Shown piece after piece: positions 12,260 through 25,633 of a DNA stretch of 64,000 nucleotides. The number at the start of each line of letters is the position of its first letter. Within the stretch, counting starts at the first letter, position 1. This stretch comes from Opeltia flavorubescens (taxonomy: Eukaryota; Ascomycota; Lecanoromycetes; Teloschistales; Teloschistaceae): NCBI GenBank assembly GCA_000442125.1, contig KE546985.1, forward strand, positions 248,001 through 312,000, given 5' to 3'. A program made the position numbers and the translations under genes. Below the pieces are notes generated by a model, which saw only the letters and a list, made by a program, of their open reading frames with translations, was not told where the DNA came from and searched no databases.

Positions 12260-15200
12260 TACTCGTCGGAATAGGTTAAGGAAACCTATACCTAACTTAT
12301 ATCCAACCCGGTATAGGTTAGATTCGGGTTAGATTTTTAACAAATTTTTAAAATCTATATAAATTAAAGTTTTAGCGAGTTAGGTTAGATTTAATTTAAA
12401 ATTCTAGTTTAATTTTTATAATAGAGTATTATAGTAATTATTATAATAATAAAATATTTAATTATTTTAAATCTATTATATAATTTTTATTTTTTATATA
12501 TTTTATATTTTTTTTATTAAAACTATATTCGTTAAAAAAAAAGTTATTTTTTTTATATAGATTATATAGAAATTAAATACTAAAGTAGTTAATATATAAT
12601 ATACTATTTCAAAAAATTATTTTATATTTAAATTAATATATTAAATATATTTTTATAATTTTTTAAAAAACTTTAAAAACTTTTAATTAAATATATATAT
12701 CTTCCTTTTATAATTTAATAAAAATTTCGCGAATAATTTACTAAAATAGTTATTTCAAAATATTAATTTAATTAATATTTATAAACGGCGAATTTTATAA
12801 AATATAAAAACTAATTAAAAAATAAATATAAAAATTACTATAAATATTTAGAGATAATACTACTTTTTTTTTTTTTTTTTTCTTTTAAAGTTATACGACG
12901 AAGAATCTAATATTTAGTAATTACTTAAATTTTATTTTTAACTTTCTATTTAATTAGTTTCTAGAATATTAATAAAGCCTTCTATTTAATTAATTTAGGT
13001 AGTTTTTTTTTTCTAATCTTTTAAGCGGTCGTTTTTTAATAACTAGAAAGAAATCTATTAATCGGCTATTCCGATTTATTATTTCTAATAGATTTTATAA
13101 TTTTTAAAGTCGAGTTATATTACTCTAGCTATTTTTATATAATATTTTAAATTTATTTAAATATAAGCGGTAAAAATATTTAAAAAAGCTCTAGTATAAA
13201 CCTTTAAAATTAATTAATTAAAGGTTCTTTTAATATATAATTTAAAAATAAATATAATAAAAATATTAATAATAAAAATAATAAAGAAAAATTTAAAAAT
13301 AATAAAAATATTTATTTTTTTTTTAAATTTTTATATAAATCGTTTAATATTATTTAATTATTTTTATTTTAATATTCGGGCTTTTACGTATTAAATAATT
13401 AATCTAATATTTTAATATTAGAATATCTATAATAATAATTATAATATCTAATCTATAATAATTTAAGGATTATTATATTTTAATTGTTATAATTTATTTT
13501 TTTATTAGTAAATAGTAATTAAATATAAATATTATAATCTAGCGAAATAATTTAAAACCTTAAATAAATTTAAAAAAAAAATACTAGGGAAAAAACAGTA
13601 AATTACTAGCGTTATTTTTCTTAATATAGTAATAATTTATAATATATTAATAAAAGTATATTAATTTTATTTTTTTTATTAATTTTTTATTTTTTTTTAA
13701 TAATTATTTATTTTAATATTTTTTTTATATAATTATAAAGAGGCTTTTTAAATTTTTAATATACCGAATAACTTTTAAATTTTTTTTTTAAAACCAAATA
13801 GATTATAATTTAATATAGGTTTATTATTTATTAGTAAATTAAATCGTAATTACCTCTATATAAAAAAAAAACGTAAAGTTTTTCTAGTATAATAAAACTA
13901 TATTTACTAGACTATTTTTTATTTTAAAAAAAAAAAACCTAAATATATTTACTAGAATAGTTATAAAAAAATAATAATATAAGATTACTATTAAGAATAT
14001 ATTATAACGCTCGATAAAAAGCCTAATATAATATATAAATAATATAAATTAATCCTTATATATCTAGTAAATAAATAAAAAATAAATATAATTAAAATAT
14101 ATATTACTATATTTAAATATAAAGGAAAAACGAAAAATTATAAACTTTTTTAAATAACTCTTTAAAATTTATAAAAGAATAGAATATATTTAATTTAAAT
14201 ACTACTATAATAATTACTATATTATATATAAATATACTTATTTTTTTTAACTTTTAGTTTACTAAATAGGAGGTTCTTTTAAAAAATGTAAAATATAAAA
14301 ATTTTAATATTTAATTTCTATATTAAATTATTATAACGGATAAAAATTTTATTATAATAAAAAATATTAAAACTTTTTATATATTTTTATATTTTAATTA
14401 AATAATTAAATTATTTAACTTTTTATCTCTTTAAAATTATCTATTTAAATTTTTAGACGATATTTAAAAATAATTACTTAATAATCTATTTTAATATATA
14501 AAGATTTTAATTATATTTAGTTATTAATCGGTAAAAAACTATTAGTTATATATATTAGTTATTATATTTTTTATTAATAAAATCTAGAATTAATATAAAG
14601 TTCTTATTAATTTTAAATATATTTTAAAATAATATACTAGTCTATATTTTATAGAGGTAGTTAAAGGAATCCTTTAAAAATTTAAATTTTAAAAAAAAAT
14701 ATTAGCTATTACTACGGATAATACTAGTAATAATAAAATAATATTTAAAAAAATTTTAATAAACTTTTAGAATATTATATAATATATTAATATTTTTAAA
14801 AAAAATTATAATCTTTTAGAAAATAATAATAATCTCGATTTAAAACTAATATATATACTATACTTAATATATATATTATAGCTAGTTTTAGGTATATTAC
14901 TAGATAATATTCGCGTAAATCCTATAAATAATAAATTATAAAGAAATTAATTAAATAAAAAAGATAAAAATATAATTTAATAAACTTAAAAAAATCTATT
15001 AACTATATTAATAAAAGGATATAAAGTTTTTATTAAATAATATAATAATTATTATAATAATCCGATTTTTCAATAAATAATATTTATTAATAATAATAAT
15101 ATATTTAAAATATATAAATTAAGCGTTTATATTAATATAAATAGAAATTATAAAAGTATTTTTAATAATATCTAGTTTTAAAGAATTTAATTTAAATAGA

Positions 15201-18200
15201 ATAATTTTTTTATTAAAAAGCTATTAAATAAAGAATAAAAACGTTTTTAAATTCGATATTTATTAAAATTTTTTTAAAATATTATAAATCGATAGTATTT
15301 AATATATTATATATTTATTTATATATATAATCTATAAATAGAATTAAATTTATTTTTCGATCGGTTAAAAAAAATAGAATATTTTTATTTAAATAATAAT
15401 AAATAAAGCTAGATTTAATATTTTATTTAAGTATTAAAACCTTTTTATATTTTTATAAAAACGTTAAATATAATCCGGGTTTTTATAATCTATTTTTCTT
15501 TTTAAATATATAATTGTTTTTTTAATTATTTTAATACTATTAAAAATCGGTTAAAAAAAGAATAATTTAAAAAAAAGTTATAATAGGTATAATTAATATA
15601 GTTTATAAAAAGCTTTAAATTTATTATAACTAAATTTTAACCGGTTTTAAGCTATTATATAAAAAAGCAATTTTATTTTATTTATTTTTAACTACTACGT
15701 AATTTATAGGTTAAAGTAATAATAAAATAAATACTTTTTAAATTAAAATCTACTAGTAGGCTTTAAAAGATATATACTATTAATATATTAGTTACTAATA
15801 TAAAAGATCTAATATAATTAAATAATTAAATAAATAGATTATAATATATTTAAATATAATAACGTTAAATAATCTATTTAATAATATTAATTAAAATATT
15901 ACTATAGCTAAAATATAAAATAAATTTAATAAATATTATAGGTAGTATACGTAAATATTATAATAATTATTATAATAAATAGTTTTTTTATTAATATAAT
16001 TCTATAAGTCCTTTTTTATTTAATAAAAATTCGAATAAATTTAAAAAGTTTATTCTATAATAATAAATAGAATTAGAGCTTTAATTTCCTATTTTAATAT
16101 AGATAGTATAGGATATACTTAATATAGTATCAGCTAGTATTATAAATAAAACCTTATTTTTAGTCGCTAACCAAATATATAGTAATTATAAATTATACTA
16201 TTTATTAATAATTTATATAAAAATAATTATTTATTAATATTACCTTTAAAAAAATACTTATAATAGATATATTATATTATAGAATTTTATTATAAATAAG
16301 CCTTTAGATAAAAAAGAAATTTAAAATAAAAAATCTAGCTAAAATATAGTATTAATAAAGGAACCGGTAGATTATATAAATAATAAAAATAAAAATAAAC
16401 TTTTTATAGTTTATTAAATAAAAATAATTAATTAAAATATTTTTTATTTTAATTAAATATATCTAAGGTTTTATTATACTTTTAAAAAAACGATTATTTT
16501 TTATATAAAAATTTATTTTAAATAGTAATACTACCTTTAATTAATCTCGGCGTTTAAAAAAATAAAAAAGAACCGCGAGTATATAAAAGATTTTTTTATA
16601 CTATAAAATTTTATATAAATAAAAAAATAAAAAATAGTAATTATTATAATAATTAAATTCTAAACTTTATAATAAATTAAAAAAAATAAGCTAATATTAA
16701 AACTAAAAATTCTAATCTTTTATACGAATTTATAAAAAATAAACTTTTTTTAATAAAAATTAATCTAAAGTAATAAGAAATAGTTTTAATTTTTAGATTT
16801 ATTTATAAATATTATAGTACCTTTAAATAAAAGGTATTATCCAGTTAAAATAAGTTTAATAGAAAAATCCCTTTTTTTATTAAACCCGATTCTATTACTC
16901 TAATATTTTTTTATTTTTTTAAACTTCTATCCTTTAAAGGCTATAAAGTTTTAAAAAAATAGAATAAAACGATAAAAGCGGCGGCTACATTAAATAATAA
17001 TAAAAAAAAAAATAAATTAAAAAAAAGAATTCTTTTATAATAATTTCTAATTAATATAAATAAAATATATATTATTAAATTAAAAAAAAACTAAATATAA
17101 AATATAATAATATAAAAAATATAAATAGTAAAAATAATAAATATAAAAATTAAATAAAGCTTTAAAAAAAATTTAAATTATATTTTTTTAATAAATAATT
17201 TTATATTTATAATATTAAATTTATAATTTATATATTTTTTATAAATATTCTATTTTATAATATTAAATATTTTAAATTTAATATAATAGTATTTTAAAAA
17301 TTAAAAAAGTTTAATTAAAATAATTAAGCTTTAATTTTATAATAATTTTTATAATATTTTTAAATTAATATAATATATTTTATATATTTATATATTTCTT
17401 TATTATATAAAAATAGGCGGTTATTTTTATTTATTAAATATTTTACCGTTAAAAGTACTTTTCTAATAAACTAGTTTATATTTATAATATAATAAATATT
17501 TTTTATATTATTAGCCGCTAGGTTTATATTAAATTAATTATTATAAAAATATTTTTTTTTATCTTTTTACTATTAAATAAAATCTAATAATTTATATTAA
17601 TCTTTTTTATAGCCTTTTCTTTAAAATATTTCGTAGTATACTACTATATTTTAAAAAGTAGTTTTTTTAATAAACAAAAAATACTTATAAAATAGAAGAA
17701 AGTTTATATTAATATATTTATTCTATAATTATTAGTAAAATATCTATTATAATAATTATTATAATTATATTTTAAAAACTATTAATACTTTTAAAACTTT
17801 TTTTAAATAATAATAAAAATTAAAATAATAATTTTTAAAATATATTAATTTATAAATATATATTTTAATATATTTATTTTAAATAAAATAAAGTTTTTTT
17901 AAATTAAAATTAAAAAGGAATAAAGCGAAGGTATTTTTTATATATCGACTTTCTTTTTATAATTTTTTATTAGTTTTTTTAAATATATATTCGCCTTTAT
18001 TTTTATAATTAATAAAAGATTTTAATATTATAATTATTAAATCTAGAAATTTAAATTAGTATAAAAATTATTATATTTATATTTAAAGTTTAGTATTATT
18101 ATTTTTATTATCTAAAATATTTTAAAAATATAAATTCTTATTATCTTTTATATATATATTTTTAGAATTATAATTAACTCCGATTTAAATTATATATATT

Positions 18201-21091
18201 ATTATATATCTATTTTAAATAATTTTAAAATTATTATTTTAATACTTATACGATTATAAAGATTATTATAATATATTACTATTTAATTTTTAACCGTACT
18301 ACTATTATTATTATTATTTTTTAATCTTTAAAAGATATATTTTAGTATTTTTTAGTCTTTTTTATAGTATTTTTAACTTTAGAGATTGCTTATTAATTTA
18401 CCCTTTTTTTTTCTAGCTTTATTTTTTCTAGGGTAAAATTTTTTAAATTTTTTTTTTTTTTAATATACGGATTTTAATTTAGTTTTTTTTTTAATTTATA
18501 CTTTAATTAAAGTTCTACTAGTTTTTTTAATTTATTATAATTAGAAACTATAAAACCTAATAATAATAAATTATAAGTTAAAGTAATTATTATAATAATT
18601 TATAATTTAAAATAAATAGAAATAAAAAAAAAATAAAAATAGATCGATTTTATATATTTTATAATATAGTATTTATAATTACTATAAGTTAAAATAATTA
18701 TTATAGTAGTTTTTAATATATAGCGCTACTAATATAAAAATAATAGAAAAAAAAAATAATTAATTATTTATATTTAATATTAAAAGTTTTAAATTAATTA
18801 TATATTAAAATAATTATTATAATAATCTATTTAATATAATATATTAAAAAAAAAAAAAAAAAAAAATAAAAAATATTTAATTTTATATACTTTATATTAA
18901 AAACTTTATATTAATTTTTATTAAATTAAAATATAATTTTTTTTCTTTTTTTATAATTATAAAGCTTTCGCTAAAATTTATATTAATATTACTAGATTTA
19001 GTTAAAATTATAGAAATTTAATTATATAGTATTATATTAATACTTTTTTTATTTTATTTTTTTTTACTTTTTAAATTTTTTAACGGTAAAGATATTTATA
19101 TTATAGGCTTTTATTTAATTTATATTATCGTTATACTAATCTTTATAGTTAACTAATAATAAAAACTAGTAAAATTAAAGCTTAAAGAGCTAATATATAT
19201 AAAAAAAAAAAAAATTAGTAATTATAGAAAATATAAAATAATATAGGATATATAAGGCCTTATAATCTACTAGCGCCGAGTATACCCGCTAGTACTAAAC
19301 TTTAGTTTTCTTTATTATCTAAATATTTCTATAAAGTAAACTATTATAATAATTATTATAATACTTTAACTTTTAAAATATAATAAATTTATACTATTCT
19401 AGCTAGTACTAAAAAAGAATTTTATTAATCTAATAAAAATTGCGGAAATTATAATAAAATAATTAAATTAATAGTAATATATTAATAAATTTTTATTTTT
19501 TTTATAGATTTAAAAGGGGGATTTTTTACTAAAATTCTTTTTTTTTAATAAATACCTTCTACCTATTAATTTTTTAGTTTTTTACTATTAAAGCTTTTAA
19601 TTACTATATAATTAGCTATTTTCTATAGTAATTATTATAGTAGTAAGAGTTAATATATTTTAGCGTATAAAATTAGCTATTTTTATAGATTAGCTGGGTT
19701 TTTATTTTATATTTTTTTTTTAAAATAAAATTTTAATCTTTAATTTTTATTTTAATATTAATATTAATATTTATACTATAGATATTTTTAAAAAAAAAAC
19801 GCCTAATTAAAATAACCGTTAAAAAAACTATAAATAAAACGCTATATAAGTAACCCGTTAAATATTTAGGGTTTTTATAAAAATATATTTATAGATATAA
19901 ATCTAGTTATAAATTATAGTAATTATTATAATAATTAGATTTCGATTTAATATCTATCTAGTTAAAGTACTTTAAAAAATTAAAAAATATTAAAAAATTA
20001 CCGAATTTTTAATTTCTTTTATACTATTCTTTTATTTAGTTTATAAAATTATTTAAAATTTAACTTTTATAACCGCTATTAGAACTAGAACTAGCTAATT
20101 TAAAATTTTAGAAAGCTTTGATTTTAAAAGGGACGCTTTATATACTCTACTAAAAATATTCTCTACTATACTAGTATTATAGTTCGAAAGTAAATTATTC
20201 CTATTTTTATTTAATTATTTTTATAGTAATTTTTATAGTATTAAATATAGCTATTATTTATATTAAAAGTATTACTATTTTATAGAAAAATATATAATTA
20301 ATCGCGTATTTTATAATTTTTAAATATAAATAAATATAATTAAATTATTATTATTATATTAACTTTTCTAGATAATATTATTAATACTTTTTATTAATAT
20401 AAATATAAGACCTTTTTTTTTCCTCCGCTTAAACTAAAAGCGGTATTATATATATAAAAATAATATAAAGTATAAAAGCGAGAATAATATAAAATATTTA
20501 AATAGTAATAAGTAGAAATATAAAAATAAAAAAAATAAAAATAATAAACTTGGGATATTACTATTATTAAAACAGCTAGGCTTATTAATTATAAAATAAT
20601 ATTTAATAAAAATAAAAAAAAATAAAGGGTTTAAATAATAACAATAATAAAAATATAATAGAAAATAAAAAAAATAGTAATAAAATTATACTAGAAAATA
20701 GAAGAAATAGTAATAAAATTATATTAGAGAATAGAAGAAATAGTAATAAAATTATATTAGAAAATAGAGGATAAAATAGTAATAGAATTATAGTAAAAAA
20801 TAGAAGATAAAATAGTAATAAAACTACAACAGAGAATAAAAAGGTTAAAAATTAATAATTAAATAAATAATTACTATAGTATCTATTATTAATAAAAATT
20901 GAAATAGAATTATTATAATAATTATTATAAGAGTTCTATAAATATATTAGCGTAATAAAGTCTCGGGTTAATTTATAAAAACCCTAATTTAACCCGTAAA
21001 AATCCTACCCTAACCTATAGAAAACCTAACCCGTATAGGTTGGGGTCAACCAGATTAAAATCCGGCCCAATCCAACCTATTTCAACGAGGA
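12260..21091. mobile_element. 8.8 kb hAT-like DNA transposon, RIP-degraded
   Basis: The two ends are flanked by perfect 8 bp direct repeats CCTTTGGA (12,252-12,259 and 21,092-21,099). The ends are imperfect inverted repeats: TACTCGTCGGAATAGGTT on the left against TCCTCGTTGAAATAGGTT on the right, 14 of 18 matching, with differences mostly C/T or G/A. Just inside both ends are copies of CCTATAC/GGTTAGG-type motifs. An 8 bp duplication is the mark of hAT elements. The interior has no surviving transposase frame. At 8,832 bp it is large for the class and may hold nested insertions. Many copies of one AT palindrome lie inside it. Confidence 0.7.
20661..20835. repeat. 33 bp tandem repeat
   Basis: About five consecutive units of 33-39 bp built around AAATAGTAATAAAATTAT. 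Most units are 33 bp, a multiple of three, so this was probably a repeated 11-residue segment of a protein carried by the hAT-like element before RIP. Confidence 0.7.
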
Positions 21092-23435
21092 CCTTTGGAA
21101 AAAAAGAGCTGCTTTAATTTTTCTTATAGCGCTCGACCTTCGATTTTTAAGTCTATTTATATCGTTGAATTAGATTAGCTTTATATATTATTGCAAATAA
21201 GAAATTATATTATAAAATATTAGTTTAAACGTTTATATAAAACTTTATATAAAAATTATAAATATTAATAATTTGAATAAAAAAAATAAATTTATTAAAT
21301 TAATTATAAATATCGTGAAATTAATAAAAAGTTTTTTTAATTGCTATTTATTTTTAAATTCGGTTATTATTTTATATTTACTATTAAAAATCTATTTATA
21401 GCTTAAAATATAAATTTTTTTTATAATAACTTTTACGATTTTAGTAGCGAGTACCGGTAACGCGATAAATAAAAAAGATATATATACCTAATTTAATTTA
21501 TTCTAGCTGGCTGATTATATAGCGTCTAACTTCCCGATTTTAAAATTTTCCGAAAAGCAATTAGTAATTTATAAATACTATTATTATTCGATTATCTAGT
21601 AATTAAAATAACCATTAATTTTAAATATTAAAGTCCGATTTACTTTTATTTATATTTTATAAAATTATTTCTATTTTCTAATATTAAATAAAATAATAAT
21701 ATATTTAAATTTCTATATAATTATAATTCTAGCTAAAGTTTTTAAAATATTTAATAGTATAATAATATATTAAAAATTCTTTAAAACGGTTTAACGCTAG
21801 CGCGAAATTAGTTTATAGCGTTTAAAACTAATATCTAATATTTAAAATTAAATTTAATATATAAATAACTTGTAAACTAATCTAATAACTAACCGTAGAT
21901 ATAAAACTAGCGCTAGATTAAATTAAAGCTAGCGCGGAGCTTATTTATAACTAGTCCAATATATATTAAATTAAATAATACTTTAATAATTTTAAAATCT
22001 AGCGCCGTTTTATAATTTTCTAATATACTAGTATTATATAACCGCTTTTTTATAAATTTTATTATCGAAGAAAATATCGAATAATTCGGCTTGAAAAAAA
22101 ACGATAGTAAAAATAAAAAGGAAAAAATAGCGGGGAAATTTCGAAAAAATTTATATTTATTTAAAAATAAAGGTTTAAAGTTATTTAAATATAATATTAG
22201 CGGTTTTAAAAAAAATTAGCAATTGTAAAAAAAATCTAGAAAAGAAAATAATAAAACTAAACTTGTAAATTATCGATAGCAAATTTTCAAAAAATAACTC
22301 GAGGTTTAAAATTATATTTTTATATTTATAATTATATTATATTATTTTACGAATTTATTCTAGTATTCTATATTTTTATTTCGATATATTTTTTAAAAAA
22401 AAACTATTAATATAACCGCAATTATAGATTTTTTAAACTGCAGTTTAAATAATATAAAATTTAATTTATAATATATATACTAATTGAAAAAAATATAAAA
22501 TTAAAAAATAATATATAAATTTAATCGATATAAATTTACGCTTTTAAAATAAAAAAATACCTATATTTATTATATTTAATTATCGCGATTTTTTTCTAAT
22601 AGCTTTATTTTATAAAATTAATATAATATTATTAATTAATTATATTTATAATTTTTACCTTCGAGGCGTAGTTTTTATCTATTATTTTCGAGTTTTAAAG
22701 GCGCGATTATTGTAGATACAAGCAGCTATCTAGAATATTTATAAACGGTACTCGAGATATTATTTTAAAGGCTAGAAAATATTTTTATAATATCGATAAT
22801 AATATTTATTTACTGCAGTTGTAAATAATATAGCGAATATTATAGAAAAAAAATTAGAAAAAATAAATTATAATTTAAATTATAAAAAAACAATTTAAAT
22901 TTTTATTCCCGTATATATATATATATATATTTTTTGAAGTATTTTATCCATCGATAAAAAAATTTAATTATTTTTTAGCTTTAGTTATATATAAAAAATA
23001 TATATTAAATTACTTTTTTTATAAAATATCAATTTTTTATTTTATTAGGTTCCGTCTATTCGAATACCCCGAGAAAAAGAAAAAAAATACATTTCCTACT
23101 TTGCTAAATTTTGCCAATAGTTTCCGTCGGGCCGATAGCTATTAAATAGCTTTATCTTTTCTAAACTTTATACTACGATTCGAGTGCTATATAGTTTTTA
23201 TAAATTCAAATAGGTTTTTATTATTATTTACCGCTTTATATATATTATAGAAAATAAAAACCTTTTTTTAAAGTAGTTTCCACGGATATCCGCTTTTTTA
23301 TATTATATTATTATCTAATATAATTATACGGTTATAGTTAATAACAGTCCGAAATTAATTAGTAATAATAATAAATATTATATTTAATTTATATACGCAG
23401 CGTTAAATTTTTAGATTTATTTTATAATTAATTAA

Positions 23436-23900
23436 TAGACTGGTCAATCGGCCGGGTATTCTAGATAAAATTAGGAACCGGAACCGACCCGAGTCGGGTT
23501 ATAGATTTTTATAACCCGACCCGAGCGGTTCCGGGTCGAATCCAAGTACTTAAATTCGACCTAATTTTAGCGTTTTTTATTATATATAGTAGTATTCTAC
23601 TAAAACGGCGCTAATTTAAAAATAAAAATAGTATTTATATAAATATTTTAATTATNTAATAAATTATTTATATAATTTAATATATATTTAATATTATAAA
23701 TTAATTTATAACTATTTTATTTATTTAAATATTAATTTTTTTAATATTTTTACGCTAAAATTCGTCGGGTTAGATTATAATCGATCGACTAAATATAATA
23801 TAAATTCAACCCGACTTTTACTCGGGTCGGATTTCGGTTCTAAAAATTAGTACCGACCCGGGTTCAACCCGACCCGATTCGACTCGACTTGACCAGTCTA
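23436..23900. mobile_element. 465 bp hAT-type MITE
   Basis: Perfect 8 bp flanking duplications TTAATTAA lie at 23,428-23,435 and 23,901-23,908. The termini are perfect 12 bp inverted repeats TAGACTGGTCAA. Subterminal regions are rich in CCCGACCCGA/TCGGGTCGG repeats on both sides, which look like transposase-binding repeats. There is no coding capacity. The GC-rich subterminal repeats stand out from the AT-rich surroundings. Confidence 0.8.
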
Positions 23901-25633
23901 TTAATTAACGCTGTAGTTTTATTTAGAATTCGAATTTTAATATTTTTAAAAAAAGCGCGGGCGATATAAACAAACTACCACCGATTTTATAATATATTAA
24001 AGCCGGATTCTATAAATATAAATAAAAAATCGAAGAATTTATTATCGCGGGATATTAAACTAGTTATTTTATTATAATCCTTTATTAAATTTTATAGACC
24101 GACGTTTTTTAAAACCGCGAGTATTTTTTTATCGAAATATTTTTCTAATAAATCTAGATTAAATCGAAGCGTATCTGTAAAAAATATAAAGTTTTGCGGA
24201 ATAATAGCTAGTCTACTATAAAGGTTTTATAGTTCGATTTTTTTTATATCCACGCTATTTATCTAAAATAGCCGCTTTTAACCTTTAGGCTTTATAATAG
24301 AATAAACGTTAGAATAAATTTATTTATACCGGTATAATTAATAATTCTAATTTATTTTTAGAATTAGCTATAAAATTAACGTTAAATAAAATTGGATCGA
24401 AATTAAAAATATAATAAATAAATATATTTTAATATCGGACTATAATTTTACTCGGCTAGTTATTCGGAAAATAATTATTATCGATAATAGCCGAAATTTT
24501 TTATAGCAAATTTAAATATTTATAAATATATTTTAATTTAAAAAATAAATATTATTATTATTTTAATTTTATAAAAATAGTTTAAAAGCAATAAATTTAT
24601 ATTATTATATTATATATATTCTCGATATAATAGCAAATAAACTAGAGAATATATTCAAAGAATAAAATAATATAAAATAAGTTTAATATAATTATATTCG
24701 ATTTTAAATTTTTTATATTTAAAACGGTAAATATATTAATAAAAAAACCACGGAAATACTAATAAAACCGAGACGAATTACTAATTATCTTCCAGCGGCT
24801 ATTAGAATAAATAACGGCCGGTTTATTCGATCGATTCTAATCGAATTATTTATATAATACTAACTAATAATATTATAAGCACGGATAGTAGTAATCNCGG
24901 AAAACGTTTCGTTAATATATTGAAATAATAGAATATATTATATTAATTCTATCTAATTAATATTATATATTATACTAAAATAAATTAGAATAATAAAATA
25001 ATAAATTATATAATTAAAAATATTTAATACCAAAAAAAATTAATAATAATAATAATTAAAATAATAATATCGAGTAATATTATAAAAAAATATTAAATAG
25101 CAATTATTATAATTATAAAATTCTAGTTTATATTTTAAAAATTTCGCGAGAAATAATTAATAACCTCCCCAAATAAAATTATATTAGAAAAAACGAATTT
25201 TAAATTTATAATAGCTTTTATAAAAAAAATATAAATAATTATAAAAATATAAAATAAGTTATAAAATTTTAAAAATAATTTAATTAAATTAATAATTATA
25301 GTTAAAATAATATATATTCTATATATTATAAAATAGTTTATAACGTTATATTTTTATTATTTTTCGAGAAATTTATAATAATTTTCTAATTCGTGGTAAT
25401 ATATATATTATATAATACTCGAAGCTATTAATTTATAATAATAGCTCCGAACTATTAGCCGACGAAAAAAAATATAAAAAGAAGCTAAAAGATCCAATTA
25501 TCTAGAGCGCGGAAATATAAAAAGATACTGCGCTATAATTTTAATTTATTAGCGATTTTTTATTATATAGTTTTAAAGCTATTTTTCTCGAGTTATACTA
25601 GTTTTATACTGAATCTAAAGAAATTTATCGTAT

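Larger units (their letters stand above)
8561..25630. repeat. RIP-type AT-rich block with nested transposon remains
   Basis: This 17 kb block has the same CA/TG-poor, TA-rich composition as the left edge and no coding frame longer than background. It contains an LTR element (8,735-10,773), a hAT-like element with target duplications (12,260-21,091) and a hAT-type MITE (23,436-23,900), listed separately. The rest (10,774-12,250, 21,100-23,430 and 23,910-25,630) is probably also transposon-derived but too mutated to classify. It ends inside an ABC transporter gene near 25,640. Confidence 0.8.
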
